Notes: generated by a model not told the origin, from the letters alone. Shown: positions 48,306 to 60,180, counted from the first letter of the stretch. The stretch: DNA of 64,000 nt from Hirsutella rhossiliensis (GCF_020360975.1 NW_025408667.1:9610001-9674000), one strand, 5' to 3'. Translations and numbers: made by a program.

Positions 48306-49055
48306 TAGGCTTTATTAGTAGAGATATATCCTATAGCTACTAGCTAGAAAGAGCTTCTATAAGGAAGTATTAGTTAGCTTCCTCGAGGATTTCTTCCTAC
48401 TTAGCTAGCTATAAAGAAGCTAGTAGGTTCCTAGTAGAGAAGGCTCCTAGGTAGGCCGTATAGGTCTTCCTAATATAGTTAGTTATATAGCCCTTTAAGG
48501 GAGCTATTAAGGTCTCGAGCTTTAAAAGCTATTACTTAGGAGTCTCTTCCTCTTAAAGAGAGACTAGTTTTACGGTACTAATAGATTCCGTTATTACTAT
48601 ACGAGTAGTAGTTAGTAGCTTCGTCTTATAAAGGTATTCCTTTCGGTAACTCTTATAGTCGTATAGGGTAGTAGAAAAAGCTCTTTACTATATAGAGGTT
48701 AGCTTAGAGAAGAGGGTAGCTCCCTCTATAAAGTCCGTTGCCCTAAAATAAAAAGAGGGGTCGAGAGGGTCCTACTTATTAGAGAAGACTAAATTATAGA
48801 TAGTTCTATCTATACGAGCCCGTAGCTTCTTTACCTGCTTATCTTAATCTTAGGGCTCTATAAGAATCGTCCTATAGACCGTAGGGATAGTAAAGGAGTC
48901 GGCTTTCGTTATTATTATAGGGAAGGGTAGAAAAGTCGGTTAAAAATCGGCTTTTTTAATTAAGAGGGGTAAAAGGAAGCTACGAAGGATATAAGAAAGG
49001 TGCCTTTTATAGCAGCTAGAAGGTATAGGAATTCTATTCCTCCTAGGCTTATAAC
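48306..49055 (-). pseudogene. gag fragment of element E
   Basis: Aligns with 55,589-56,337 of D. The start codon is ATA at 48,910-48,912 where D has ATG at 56,195. E keeps four bases (GCTA-like, near 48,335) that D has lost, so E preserves the original gag frame at that point. The RIP-changed primer-binding site (49,043-49,055) borders the LTR. Confidence 0.75.
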
Positions 49056-49540
49056 TCTCGCGAAGAGAGATATAAGAAGTATATAAAAATATATAAAGGT
49101 AAAATTAAAAGTAAGGGGTTAAATAGGTAGGGTAGAGAGATTTAATTCTTATAGGGGTAGTAATAAAGGTAGGAGAGTAATTATTATATTACCTTAATTA
49201 TTATTCTTTCCTCTATCTAACGCACCTCTTTATACCTATCTAGCATCTTAATTAATAAAGAAGATCCTACTTAAAGAAGCTACTAATATCCTTTTAACTA
49301 CTAAGCTTTTTACTAGTTTTTCCCCTCCTTTCTAGCCGTTACTAGTATATCCGTCTTATCTCTCGCTACCTTTATAAGAAGCTATCGCTACTTCTACTTC
49401 CCCTTATACCCCTACCCTCCTTTCTATACTTCTTTTTAGCTCCTTCTTCCTTCTTTTATACTAGGTGTTTTTAGCTTCCTTAGTCCCTCTTACTAAGGGA
49501 TATCTCTAAGAACTACGAAATTAAGCTACGCTTCGTAATA
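49056..49540 (-). repeat. Right (5') LTR of element E
   Basis: 485 bases from TCTCGCGAAGAGAG to CTTCGTAATA, followed by ATATA. It aligns with both LTRs of D, and some CG-containing ends are unchanged. Confidence 0.88.
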
Positions 49541-49545
49541 ATATA

Positions 49546-50527
49546 ATCGTTATTATATCCTATATAATTATAAGAAGAATTATTAATAGACTTTACTATA
49601 AGTCTACTTAAAGTATAGTATAATAAATAAGATATTAATACGATCTTAGTAATCGTAGACCGATATACTAAGTATTGCCTTTTTTTTCTTTTCTTTAAGA
49701 TAATAATAGCTATAGAGCTAGTAAAATTATTCTATTACTAAGTTAAATTAATATATAGACCTTTAAAAGGTATTATCTTAAATAAAAGCTCTTTATTTAT
49801 AAGTAAGTTTTAGTTAGATCTTTATTTTATCTTATAAGTAAAATATAGGCTATCGATAGTATTTTACTTATAAATTAATAAGTAAATAGAATAAATAAAC
49901 TAAGCTATATAGTACTACTTAAGATACTTTATTAACTTAGAATAAACTAACTAAGCGTTAATTTTATATATTACTTAATTTATATATAATAATATATAGA
50001 ACGTAATAACTAGGTTATTACTTAATAAAGCGTTAATAGGTTACTAACTAAACTTCTATATTAATATTAAGGACGATATTATTTAAAGGGGGGTACCTAA
50101 AGTAAAAATAAGAGTTACTAAGCTATAAGAGCTATAAAAGAGGCTTAATAAATACTAAGGAAAGGCTATTAAATTATAAGCGAAATACTATAATTTAAGG
50201 CACTAACTATATATACTAAAAGTAAGAGACCTTATAGTATTATTAATAAAGAACTTATACTTTAAGGATAAAAAAAGAAAACTCTTACCTAAGTATATTA
50301 AACTGTTTTAGGTCTTAAAAGCTATTAAAAAGTAAGTATATTATTTTATACTCCTTAAGAAGTACTTATATCTCTATAACGTTTTCTATATTAGTTTCTT
50401 AGAGCTATAAAAGGAGCGTAAAGGTACTTATAAATATAGTAAAACCCTACTAATACTAAACTTAAAGGATAATAAAGGTAAATAAAAAGTCTAAGAGATT
50501 AAAGACTAAAAGAGATCTAAAGGTAAT
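49546..50527 (+). pseudogene. Integrase of element B
   Basis: Continuation of B after E, aligned with A at about 12,290-13,250. The integrase catalytic block IVDRYTKYCLFF is readable at about 49,646-49,685. The piece ends with GTAAT (50,523-50,527), the left target duplication of D. Confidence 0.75.
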
Positions 50528-50981
50528 TCTCGCGAAGAGAGATACGAGAAGTGCATATAAAATGCACGAAGGTGAAAGTAGAAGTAAGGGGTCGGACAGG
50601 CAGGGCAGAGATGTTTGAATCTTGCGGGGGCAGCAATTGCAGTAGGGGATTGATTGTTGTATTGCCTTGATTGTCCTTCTTTCCTCTATCCAACGCCCCT
50701 ATTTATACCCGTCTAGCATCTCAATTAACAAAGAAGATCCTGCTTAAAGAAGCTACTAATGTCCTTTCAACTACCGAGCTTTTTGCGGTTTTCCTTCCTT
50801 TACAGCCGTTTCCGCATATCCGTCTTATCTCTCGCCACTTTATGCTTTCCCTTATGCCCCCACCCTCCTTTCTGCACCTCTTCTCGGCTCCTTCTTCCAC
50901 ACCGGGTGTTTCTAGCTTCCTTGGTCCCTCTTGCCAAGGGATATCTTCGAGAACTGCGAAATCAGGCCACGCTTCGCGACA
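50528..50981 (-). repeat. 3' LTR of element D
   Basis: 454 bases. In element orientation it starts TGTCGCGAAG and ends CTTCGCGAGA, so the termini form an imperfect 10-base inverted repeat and the end is GA rather than CA. A purine tract (GCTAAGGGGGTG, 50,982-50,993) adjoins it. Confidence 0.92.
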
Positions 50982-51410
50982 CACCCCCTTAGCTATGGCC
51001 TGCCCTTATAGTAAGGGCATAGCTAATACGGCTTCGGGCTGGTGAGCGTATAGAGGAGGTTCTTAGCTCTGCACTTCTCCCTTTACTCGAGGAAAGCAGG
51101 GGCCCTTTCGGGTCCCTGGGCTCTTTCAGACCTACTTAAGGAAAAGGGGCCTAAAGAGGGGAAAGTCCTATAAGAAAGGGGGCCTTCTTAGAAGGGAAAA
51201 ACCCAATCAAAATAGGGGGCCCTCTAAAGGGAAAAACCTCTTCCTTTTCTTCGGCTGCAGACGTCACCTTCTCGTACGGGCCATTAGCTCCTCTCGTAGA
51301 CTCTCAAGGCGGGCTTCCAAGGACAGCTTCTCTCGAACGTCTTCTAGCCTAATTTGCTGTAAAAGATAGCTAGCTTCTGCTTCGGCAGGGCTTCGTAAGA
51401 CCGTCGGCTT

Positions 51411-54400
51411 TCATCGATGCCGTTGGAACCCAACGGACGGAAATAAGTCCCCTTTGGACCTCTTGGCGTAACCAATGCTGGTGGATATCGATATGCCGTA
51501 GCGGGTCGACAACTTGCTGTTTTCCGTAAGAATTCGTATAGTCTGCGTGTTATCGCATTCTATAGCTAATGGGGTCGGAATTTGCAGTCGTAACGATATT
51601 AGCAGCCGGCTAAGGAAAATCGCTTCTTTTGACGCTTCTGAAAGAGCTAGTAGCTCTGCCTCCGTACTAGAAGTCGTAACGGTGGCCTGCTTCGAAGCTC
51701 TCCAAGCAATGGTTCCTCCAAAAAGGGACATGATATACCCCTGTGAGCTCTTTCTGTCTAAGGAATTGTCTGCAAAGGACGAATCGCTCGAACAGAGGAA
51801 GATTTCGGCAGCTTGTTTCCTTCCCTGCCCTCCTAGGCGCAGACCATGTGATCTCGTTGAATAGAGATAAAGGATAGCTCTGTCTGCTGCTTCTTGATGC
51901 CTAGGGCTAGGATTCTGGTTGTGCCTAGCTAGCCGGAGACCGTAAAAGAGATATCCGGTCTAGTAGAAATAGCTAGAAAAAGCAGGGAGCCCACCTTCTG
52001 TTGATATTGGTGTTTCTCTTGCTCCCTGGCTTGAAAGGACGGATCAGGTAAAAGCTCTTCGTCTGACATAGGCGTAGAGGGAAGCTTCTTATCGAGGGAT
52101 TTAGGGAGGAATTTATAAGCGACCTTATCGATATAGGCGTCCTGGGTAAGCCAGATAGTCCGTTGGGACCTATTCCGAAGGATTCGTATCCCTAGGAACC
52201 ACTTTGGCTCCCCTAGCCTGGTCATCTTATACCTTTGTTGCAGGCCTCGTATAGCCTCCCTAGCAGCAGCTTCTTCCTCTTTCGGGTAGGCCCAGATAAT
52301 GTCGTCGACGTAGAAGAAGACCGTGATTTTACCCTTCTGCATTATACACGGTTCCTGAGGGACTTTCTTGAAGCCTAGGGCTTCGAGGGAACATGTTAAA
52401 TGCTGTTGCCAAAGAAGGGGTGATCTTCGTAGTCCGTATAGAGCTTTCCTAAGCCGTAGAACCTTTCCTGGCTGTTGGAAGCCTGGTGGAAGGCGCATAT
52501 AGACAACTTCTTCTTCCTCGAGTGGGCAGTTAACAAAGGCGTTGACTGCATCCATCTGATCGAGCTCGAGGTCGAATTCTGCTGCTATAGCTATAAGGGT
52601 CCGAAAAGACATCCCTGCTAGGGTAGTTGCCCTAGTAGGAAGATCCCCTTTTTCTTGCTGGTTCCCGCAGACAACTAGCCGGGCTTTGCACTTTTAAAGG
52701 AAGCCGTGTTTATCAGTCTTATAGATAAAGACCCACTTGCAGCTAAGGACCTGTTTTCCTCTTGCTTTTTCCTTTAGGACCTCTTCGAAAGACTCTATCT
52801 CTTCGTGTGAGGCTAGGTGGTCTTTCTGGGCCTGGAAAAACTGGTCTTTAAAAGGATGTCTTTCTAGCTGCTTCTGGTTTGCTGGTGGGTCCGGGAGGTC
52901 TCTTTTGTGTACCTTCCTTGCTGATAGCTGTGGCTTGAAGAGCCGGCCTGCTGTGAACGCTCCGTGGGAACCGTCTTCTATAGGCATGGGATAGAAGTCG
53001 GAAAACGATCGAAATAGGGGAGAAACTGGTCTTCTTTCGTATCGGGCCCTATACCTTCCTTTGCTTCTCGAAGCAGGGATAAAAAGGCAGCCGGGTAATC
53101 CTTCGAGAGAGGTGCCTTTCCCACCCCCTTAGGGGCCGAGACGGGAAGACTAATAGAGAAAGCTGCTTCTAGATCTTCTTCTTGTTCCGTAAGAGGAGGC
53201 GTAGGGAGGCAGGCGTATTCCAGCTCTACCGCTTTTCTATAGTCTCCTTCTTCGTCTAGATCATCTGATCTAGCAGCTTCCTCTTCTTCTTCGAAGTCGG
53301 CGTTATCCTCGACTGCTTCGACGTCGGTTTCTTCTTCCGTTTCCTCGTCTAGGACCTCTTCTTGAGACTGTTGGGAAGGGGGGATTTGGATCTTCTGAAT
53401 TAGCTAACGTTGTGAGAGTAAGAGGGGCTATTGATCCCTCTTTCCGTCGAAGAAGCTAGATTCGTCGAAAATCACATCCCTAGTCGAAATAACCTTCCGT
53501 AGAAGAGGAATCCAGATCCGGAAGATATTCGTAGAATTATACCCGACGAGGTAACCAACAAAGGCTCTAGGATTAAGCTTTCTTTTCTTCTTCCTTTTTA
53601 GCTATGCATCGGCAGTCATAGCGTATGCCTTGCAGCCGTAGGCACGAAGGTAGGCTAGCGAGGCCCTCTTCTTCGTAAAGAGCTCGAGTAGGGATTTCCA
53701 GTCTGTTCCTTGGGTCTTGAAAAGGGTCTCTAGGTCCCTATAGTCTCTTGGTCCCCTAGGGTCCCTTAGGGTCCGGTTCCGAAGGTAATAGGCGGTCTCA
53801 ACGACTTCCCTCCAAAGGTCGTGTGGAAGCTTTGCAGCAAGTCTCATCGTACGGGCCCTTTCCATCACAGCACCCCCTGATCTTTCTGCCCCTCCGTTCT
53901 GGGCCTGGGTATTCGGTGCTGACGGGAGGGGTAAAATGCCCCTTTTTCGAAGCTAATTTAAGATATCCTTCGTAAATAGCTCTCCGTCAGACCGTATCTT
54001 CTTTACCTCGTAGCTAAAGTGGGATTTCATCCAGTTAACGAAGTCCCGGAGGGCAGACCAGTTATACTTGCTTAGGTAGGTCCGTAAGAAATAGGGGAAA
54101 ACCATCCCTGAAAAAGCGTCTGTGAAAAACATCACCCTAACGAAGCTTTCCTGGTCCCTAGAGACGTCGGTCCAGTCGACCCAAATTTCCTCACACGGCT
54201 GGTCCGGCCGTATAGGCGTTCGTCTGGAAATTCGTCTCCTGGTCTTCCCTTGGCCGCAATATTCGCATTCGACGGTCTTTGGGCCCCTTATTCGTACGCC
54301 TTGTTGTAGGCCTAGCTTATGTAAAGCTAGGGGGCCCGGGTGACCAAGTCGTGCGTGCCAAAGAAGACCGTCTCCTTGGGCTGCCGGAAGAGGGTCCTTT

Positions 54401-54950
54401 GTGGTAGACCTATTCCTCCTAGCAGGGAAAGCTGACTTCTCGGGAGGTTCCTTCCTAAGGATAGGTCGGAATTCAAGAACAAATTGACCGAATTTTTCCT
54501 CGATAAGCCCGATAGTCTAATTCTTCTGGACTAGCCTCGTAGGCTCAGACGTTGTGTCCTAGAAGATTCCTTCCTCTCGAAGAAGGCGGAAGGAAATCAG
54601 GCTCGTTAAAAATCGAGGGCAAAAAGCTACCCTTTTTCGTCGAAGAATTCGTATAGACCCGTTAGGTAATTTCATCGTAAAATTTACCCTTCCGTATCCC
54701 TCTATCCGTACGGTTGATTCCCCGGCAATAAGGTATTCCCTCCGTGCCTTCTTAAAGGACCGGAATCGTAAGAGTGTATTGCAGATATCGAGGGACGCAC
54801 CAGAGTCAAGGATAGCTGATTTTCGTAGGGGATAGTCGGAGGGTCCTAACGGTTGGTCTTGCTGATCCGTGGGGAAGACGAATGCCGGATTTGCTATACC
54901 AACGATTTTTCCTCGAATTTGCGGTAGCGGCGTTAGTTGCTATTTCTTAG
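51411..54950 (-). pseudogene. pol of element D (protease, integrase, reverse transcriptase, RNase H)
   Basis: In order on the minus strand: protease with SAILDSGAS (Asp-Ser-Gly at 54,799-54,807); integrase with zinc-binding HARLGH and CEYCGQGK (about 54,250-54,350), MFFTDAFSG and NGGAERSGG blocks (53,602-54,180); reverse transcriptase (about 51,929-52,750) with QMDAVNAFVN and FFYVDDIIW, YVDD at 52,301-52,312; RNase H (51,411-51,800) with SSTEAELLALSEA. Breaks are few: a TAA for Gln near 52,694, a TAG near 51,929, and frame changes near 51,500 and 53,600. Domain order protease-integrase-reverse transcriptase is that of Ty1/copia (Pseudoviridae). Confidence 0.88.
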
Positions 54951-55049
54951 CAACCCGAATCTCGTCTATCTTCTTCTGCAACGAGGGGTCCTCCTTAAGA
55001 GACTGTTGTACTGTTTCTCGTAGCCTCTTTGAAGGGTTGACTCCTTTAG

Positions 55050-56195
55050 GTCGGTTTTCCTCGAAGACCTGCCAGCAGTCTTCCAGCCGATGGGGCTTTT
55101 TGCATGCTTGGCAGGTAGGTCGATTCCTTCTCGTACGTTGTCTCTTCGAGGAATCCTCGTCCCGGTCCGGAAGGTCTGCTTAAAAACCCCCCCTTTTTAC
55201 CCCTTATTGCTGATTTTGACGAAGAGGTTCGATTTCGACTAGTTCCCTGATTTTTCGACTAACGGACTGAAAGGTCCATTGGGGGACTAGTCGGGCCGGT
55301 CTGACTGACGGGACCGGGGCCGGGCCCGGAGCAAGAGGCGGAGCCGGGGCCGGGCCTACGGCAGCCGTTAAAGACAGTGTTGATGCTCTCGAGGGAGGTG
55401 GAGCCGAAGGAGCAACAGCCGCAACAGCAGCAGCGGGAGCCGCAGCAGCAAGGGCTGCAGCAGCTGCAGGTCGAGCCGTCTGGGTTAAGTGCTGGCCACG
55501 AAGGAATAAGACTGCTTGCTGTTGTACTCTAGCAGCCTCTTCGTCTAGTTCCCGGCTAGCTTCTCGAAAGATAGTCGAGTAACCGTCACTAATAGGCTTT
55601 ATTAGCAGAGATATATCCTGCACTGGCCGGAAAGAGCTTCTGTGAGGAAGTATTGGTTAGCTTCCTCGAGGATTTCTTCCCACTTAGCTAGCCACGAAGA
55701 AGCTAGTAGGTTCCTAGCAGAAAAGGCTCCTAGGTGGGCCGTATAGGTCTTCCTAATACGGTCAGTCATATAACCTCTCGAGGGAGCTGTTGAGGTCTCG
55801 AGCTTTAAAAGCCACTGCCTAGGAGTCTCTTCCTCTCGAAGAGAGATTAGCTTTGCGGCACTAACGGATTCCGTTATCGCCGTACGAGCAGCCGTTAGCA
55901 ACTTCGTCTCGTAAAGGTATTCCTTTCGGTGACTCTCGTAGTCGCCTAAGGCAGCAGAAAAAGCTCTCTGTTGTGCAGAGGTTAGCTCAGAGAAGAGGGT
56001 AGCTCCCTCTGCAAAGTCCGTTGCCCTAGGTCGAAGAGGGGGCTCGAGAGGGTCCTGCTTGTCAGAGAAGACCAAATTGTGGATGGTTCTGTCCACACGA
56101 GCCCGTAGCTCCTTTACCCATTTATCCCAATCTTGGGGCTCTGCAAGAATCGTCCTACGGACCGTAGGGACGGCAGAGGAGTCGATTTTCGTCAT
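55050..56195 (-). pseudogene. gag of element D, 4-base frameshift
   Basis: Starts at ATG 56,195 and is open to 55,602. The frame then shifts, and the rest (open from 55,623 to 55,204) continues in another frame. At about 55,615 D reads CCTGCACTGG where E has four more bases, so a 4-base deletion explains the break. The first part is helical, with SWLAKWEEILEEANQYF. An Ala/Pro-rich spacer (55,330-55,470) follows. A zinc knuckle CQACKKPHRLEDCW (Cys-x2-Cys-x3-His-x4-Cys) lies at about 55,070-55,115. Confidence 0.85.
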
Positions 56196-56324
56196 TGTTG
56201 CGGGGAAAGGTAGAAAAGTCGGTTAAAAATCGGCTTTTCTAGTAAGAGGGGTAAAAGGGAGCTACGAGGGATGCAAGAAGGGTGCCTTTTGCAGCAGCCG
56301 GAAGGTACAGGAATACTATTCCTC

Positions 56325-56337
56325 CCGGGCTCATAAC
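56325..56337 (-). other. Primer-binding site of element D, half-tRNA type
   Basis: GTTATGAGCCCGG on the minus strand, directly inside the 5' LTR, is complementary to the anticodon arm of initiator Met tRNA (stem and CTCATAA loop). G has the same site, so both copia families appear to use an internal tRNA fragment as primer. Confidence 0.65.
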
Positions 56338-56795
56338 TCTCGCGAAGAGAGATACGAGAAGTGCATATAAAATGCACGAAGGTGAAAGTAGAAGTAAGGG
56401 GTCGGACAGGCAGGGCAGAGATGTATGAATCTTGCGGGGGCAGCAATTGCAGTAGGGGATTGATTGTTGTATTGCCTTGATTGTCCTTCTTTCCTCTATC
56501 CAACGCCCCTATTTATACCCGTCTAGCATCTCAATTAACAAAGAAGATCCTGCTTAAAGAAGCTACTAATGTCCTTTTAACTACCGAGCTTTTTGCCGGT
56601 TTTTTCCTTCCTTTATAGCCGTTTCCGGCATATCCGTCTTATCTCTCGCCACTTTATGCTTTCCCTTATGCCCCCACCCTCCTTTCTGCACCTCTTCTCG
56701 GCTCCTTCTTCCACACCGGGTGTTTCTAGCTTCCTTGGTCCCTCTTACTAAGGGATATCTTCGAGAACTGCGAAATCAGGCCACGCTTCGCGACA
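56338..56795 (-). repeat. 5' LTR of element D
   Basis: 458 bases, differing from the 3' LTR at about ten sites. Among them are C/T changes of RIP type (for example TTTCAACT/TTTTAACT) and small length differences near 56,600. Confidence 0.92.
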
Positions 56796-56800
56796 GTAAT

Positions 56801-57190
56801 ACCTTTTTACTTATTAAATAAAAAGGATAGCTAGCTAAGTATAACTAATAGGTTAATACTAAAGATATAGTAAATAGCTAAGACCTTATTAAAGAATATA
56901 CTACTCGCTTAACTAAGAAAAAGAAGTATAAGACTAAGTAAGGTAAGGAAACTTATTAGCGTAAAGATATACTATTAAATTAGTAATAAATCCCTACTAA
57001 ATCGCTATTAACTTATTAATATATTAGTATACTTAAACGTCTTATTACTATATATAAAATAGTAAAATAAGAGAATAAGGGAAAACTATTTATATTACCT
57101 ATTAAATATTATTAAGGAAAATAAAACTAAACTATAACTTTATTAAGACCTTAATAATAAAGGAGAGAAAGATAGTTATAACTAAATAAA
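56801..57190 (+). pseudogene. pol of element B, last piece
   Basis: Continues the integrase C-terminal region of B after D and aligns with A at about 11,900-12,290 (reverse complement). Gln-rich, with numerous TAA. No chromodomain pattern is visible in this family. Confidence 0.6.
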
Positions 57191-57199
57191 AAAAGATAA

Positions 57200-58775
57200 G
57201 ACCTATTTATTACTTTTAACTACCTTTTTTCTTTACTAGCGTAGTAGGAACTAACTAAGGCACCCCCTTTACTATACTAAATACCTTTAAAAATAATAAA
57301 ACTACTTTATCCTTTACTCCTTTCTTATCCTTTACGTTAAGACCTATCTTTATTAGTATAATACTTACCTTAGCCTTAGTAAATAATAAAGTATATTACT
57401 AAGAAGTATAGCCTATATTACTATTAATAAAGTAGAGTTTTAACTAAGATTCCTAGGCTTAGTACTTTAAGCTTATATAGGTAATATTAAATAAAGGTAT
57501 AAGGTTAAGGTAAATAATAAGCTAATAGCGCTTATTAATTAGTATATAGTAGTTAGTATGCTTAACGTAGTATATTATTAAGCTATCGTTAATAAAAGGG
57601 TTAAATAAAAACTTATAACTATAGACTTTTATATACCTATAGTCTTAAAGGACTTATAATAAGCCCTTTTAATAGTGTCGAAAGCCTTAGCTAAATACTA
57701 TACTATAATAGTAAGACGGCGCTAATTACCTTCCTTAAAAATAAGTATACTTATATTTAAGCTATCTTCTTTAGTATCCTTATTACTAGTCTTTAGCTTA
57801 TTAAGCTTATATAGGTACTCTATAATAGCGACTATATTAGCCTAGTTACTAAATATAAAAGTAGCGGCCTTAAGAAAGATTAGCTTATTAATTATAATAT
57901 TTAAAGTTAATAGGAAACTTACTTAATTATAAGTCGTAGTATATCTATAGTACTACTTATAGCGCGTTAAAGAAACCCCTAAGAAAATATAGTTAATTAA
58001 GAGTACTTTAATAAGCTTAAGCTTAGTTATACTATACTTTTTAATAACCGTCCTAAAATAATATATATACTAAAGCTTATAAGGGATAGCCCCTTAGGCC
58101 CTAACTAAGCGGGCTTTAGCCTTAGATTAAGTATACTTCTTTATAAGAGCGTGACCGCCTTATACCGCCGCCTAAGTACCTTTATTACTAGTACTATTAT
58201 TCTTAAGTTCGTTAGTAAGAAGAGTTAAATTATAGCCGTCTTTATTATTACTATTATTATTATCTTACTTCTTATTTAGCTAAGTATTAAGATTACCTTA
58301 GCCCTTATTTAGCTAACCCTTATTATTAATATTAGCTTACTTATTTTAAGGAGCGGCCTAGGCGATAATCTCCTATTAGTTAAAGCCGCCCTATTAAGAT
58401 AAAGTAGCTAGGTTATTAGCACTTACTTAAAAGCGCCTAAGTATAGTCTCCTTACTAGTATTAATATTACTAATAAGGGTAATAGACTTATAAGTTTCCT
58501 AGCTTATAAAGGTAAGCTTATTAGTAGTTAGAGTTAAGGTATTTAGCGGGGTAATAAGGGTATAACCCTTACTAATATTAGGTCTTAAACTAAGAGTCTC
58601 TTAAAACTAAGATTCCTTTATACCTTTCTTAGCTTTCTTTACTAAAAGGGAACTAGTATTACTATAAGACTTTTAAGCTAATCGCTTATACTTTAAGGGT
58701 AAACCTACCGCTACCTACTCCTATATATAGTATAGGAAATCGGCGTTATAGTTCTTTATCTTCTTTAGTATAAAA
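57200..58775 (-). pseudogene. Antisense coding region of element B
   Basis: Counterpart of 10,315-11,889 in A, opposite to gag-pol and before the 3' LTR. Here the N-terminal basic part and the Asn/Gln-rich linker stay in one frame, because B lacks the 10-base duplication of A. Stops are TAA/TAG at likely Gln positions. The conserved middle block is readable at about 57,640-58,120. One frame change near 57,620, also found in A, is left, so an intron is possible. The end region carries PAKKKGS-like residues in A. Function unknown. Confidence 0.68.
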
Positions 58776-59161
58776 GGTATTATTATTAATAAATCGTTAA
58801 TAAAAAGTAATATAAAAAGGTATAAGGGATTAATAAAAAAAGATATAAAACTTTATAATAATAGTAAGTAAAAGAGTTAAAGAAAAAAAGAAAATAAAAA
58901 AAGTAAGAGATATATATATATACTCTTTATATTATAGTTATATAGCTAATATATAGGCGATACTATAATAGTTACTTAGTAGTAACCGTTAGTATAATAA
59001 CTATTAATATTATAAAGTATAAACTAATATATATTAATATAAGTATATACGCGCTATATACTATTAAAACTACCTCTCTTTTTAACTAAATATATATAGT
59101 ATAGCGAAAGTAATATATATTAAAGATATAGCTAAGATATTTATATAAGAGGGGAGATAAT

Positions 59162-59418
59162 TATAAGAGCGCTATTAAGAGGTATATATTAATAAAGTAC
59201 TTAGGTATATAGTACTAATATATTAGTAGGGTATTAGTAAGGAATTATACTTACTTTACTTATAAGTTATAAACTACTTATTACTTTAACTAAAAAGGAG
59301 AAATCCTTTTTCTTATAAGCTTTAGTCTTATAATAAAGAGAATATAATATATATAGTATAGTACCTCTAGCTATCTCTACTACTTAACTAATAGTACTAT
59401 AATATATATTCCTTTATA
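59162..59418 (+). repeat. 3' LTR of element B
   Basis: 257 bases, same length as the 5' LTR 33 kb away. It is followed by AGATC, the right target duplication. Confidence 0.9.
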
Positions 59419-59423
59419 AGATC

Positions 59424-60180
59424 CTTTAAAGGCCTTTAAGACCTTTAAAAAAGCTTAGTTTTAAAGCCTTTAAAAAGGCTTTATAAGGCTCTTAAGGGTC
59501 TTAAGTACCCTATATTAAAGCTAGGCTCTATAGTCTATTATATAGGTTATATAAGCTTAGTAAAGCTACTTAAAGGCTTTAAATAATAAGCCTCTTTATA
59601 TAGAGGTTAAATAAAATAGCCCTTTAAAAGTAGCTTATATAAAAGCTACCTTCTTTTTAATATATTATTTAAATAGGAGCTTAGAATTAAAAAAGACCCC
59701 TAGCTATTATATTAAGGGCTTTACCTTAAAAAATAAGCTTCCTACTATTATACTTTAATAAGGATAAGGGTATATACTTAAAGCACGTATAGTATATAGC
59801 TAAGAATTAGTAGAGTAATTAACTATATAATTATTTAATTATTAGTCTTATATATAGCTTTAAGGGTCTTAGGTTATTAATATAAGTTTTAGAGATTTCT
59901 TTACTTTATACTTTTTTATCTTTACTAAAGTCGCGTAACTAATAGCTTTTACTTTAAAAGGGAAAAATAAACGTTTAAATTAACTATAATTAAGGAGGAT
60001 ATTTAATTAAATAATCCGCGCTTTTATAAAGTCTTTAAGTATACTTAAAAGAGGGGTAAATAAGAAGCGCTAAGGGTCTTATCCCTTTAATAGGCTAATA
60101 TTTATAAAGGTATAATCTTACTTATTAAAATACCCTTTAAAATAAGCTGCCTTTACCTACTAAAGTAAATAAGTTCTATC
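59424..60180. repeat. Unclassified RIP-degraded repeat, piece 4
   Basis: Continuation of the old host sequence after B. RIP-saturated, with many short runs such as GGCTTTTTAAGG and CTTAAGGG. No domain recognised on either strand. Confidence 0.35.

Larger units (their letters stand above)
36952..49540 (-). mobile_element. Element E: RIP-saturated Ty1/copia retrotransposon holding C' and G
   Basis: Same family as D, opposite in preservation. The target duplication ATATA is exact (36,947-36,951 and 49,541-49,545). Its left LTR is split by C', and its pol-gag part is interrupted by G together with a 1.4-kb loss. Without the insertions, E aligns with D from LTR to LTR, nearly every CA/TG of D being TA in E. 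Confidence 0.88.
50528..56795 (-). mobile_element. Element D: well-preserved Ty1/copia retrotransposon
   Basis: 6,268 bases with LTRs of 454 and 458 bases that are nearly identical, exact target duplication GTAAT (50,523-50,527 and 56,796-56,800), primer-binding site, polypurine tract and long open frames. It is inserted in the integrase part of B. CA/TG content is normal, with few RIP-type stops, so it is the youngest insertion here together with F. It is still not intact: gag has a 4-base deletion and pol a few stops and frame changes. Confidence 0.93.
26041..59418 (+). mobile_element. Element B: Ty3/gypsy retrotransposon split by F, E and D
   Basis: Two 257-base LTRs (26,041-26,297 and 59,162-59,418) bound an element spread over 33.4 kb. 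Removing F (29,489-36,191 with one target copy), E (36,952-49,545) and D (50,528-56,800) leaves about 7.8 kb, essentially the length of its relative A. Sequence runs on collinearly with A across all three joins. Target duplication is GGATC (26,036-26,040) and AGATC (59,419-59,423), differing by one RIP-type change. It is RIP-saturated. Confidence 0.9.

Noticed and set aside
55602..55623. Programmed frameshift in D gag
   Set aside because: E retains four more bases at this place, so a deletion explains the shift.
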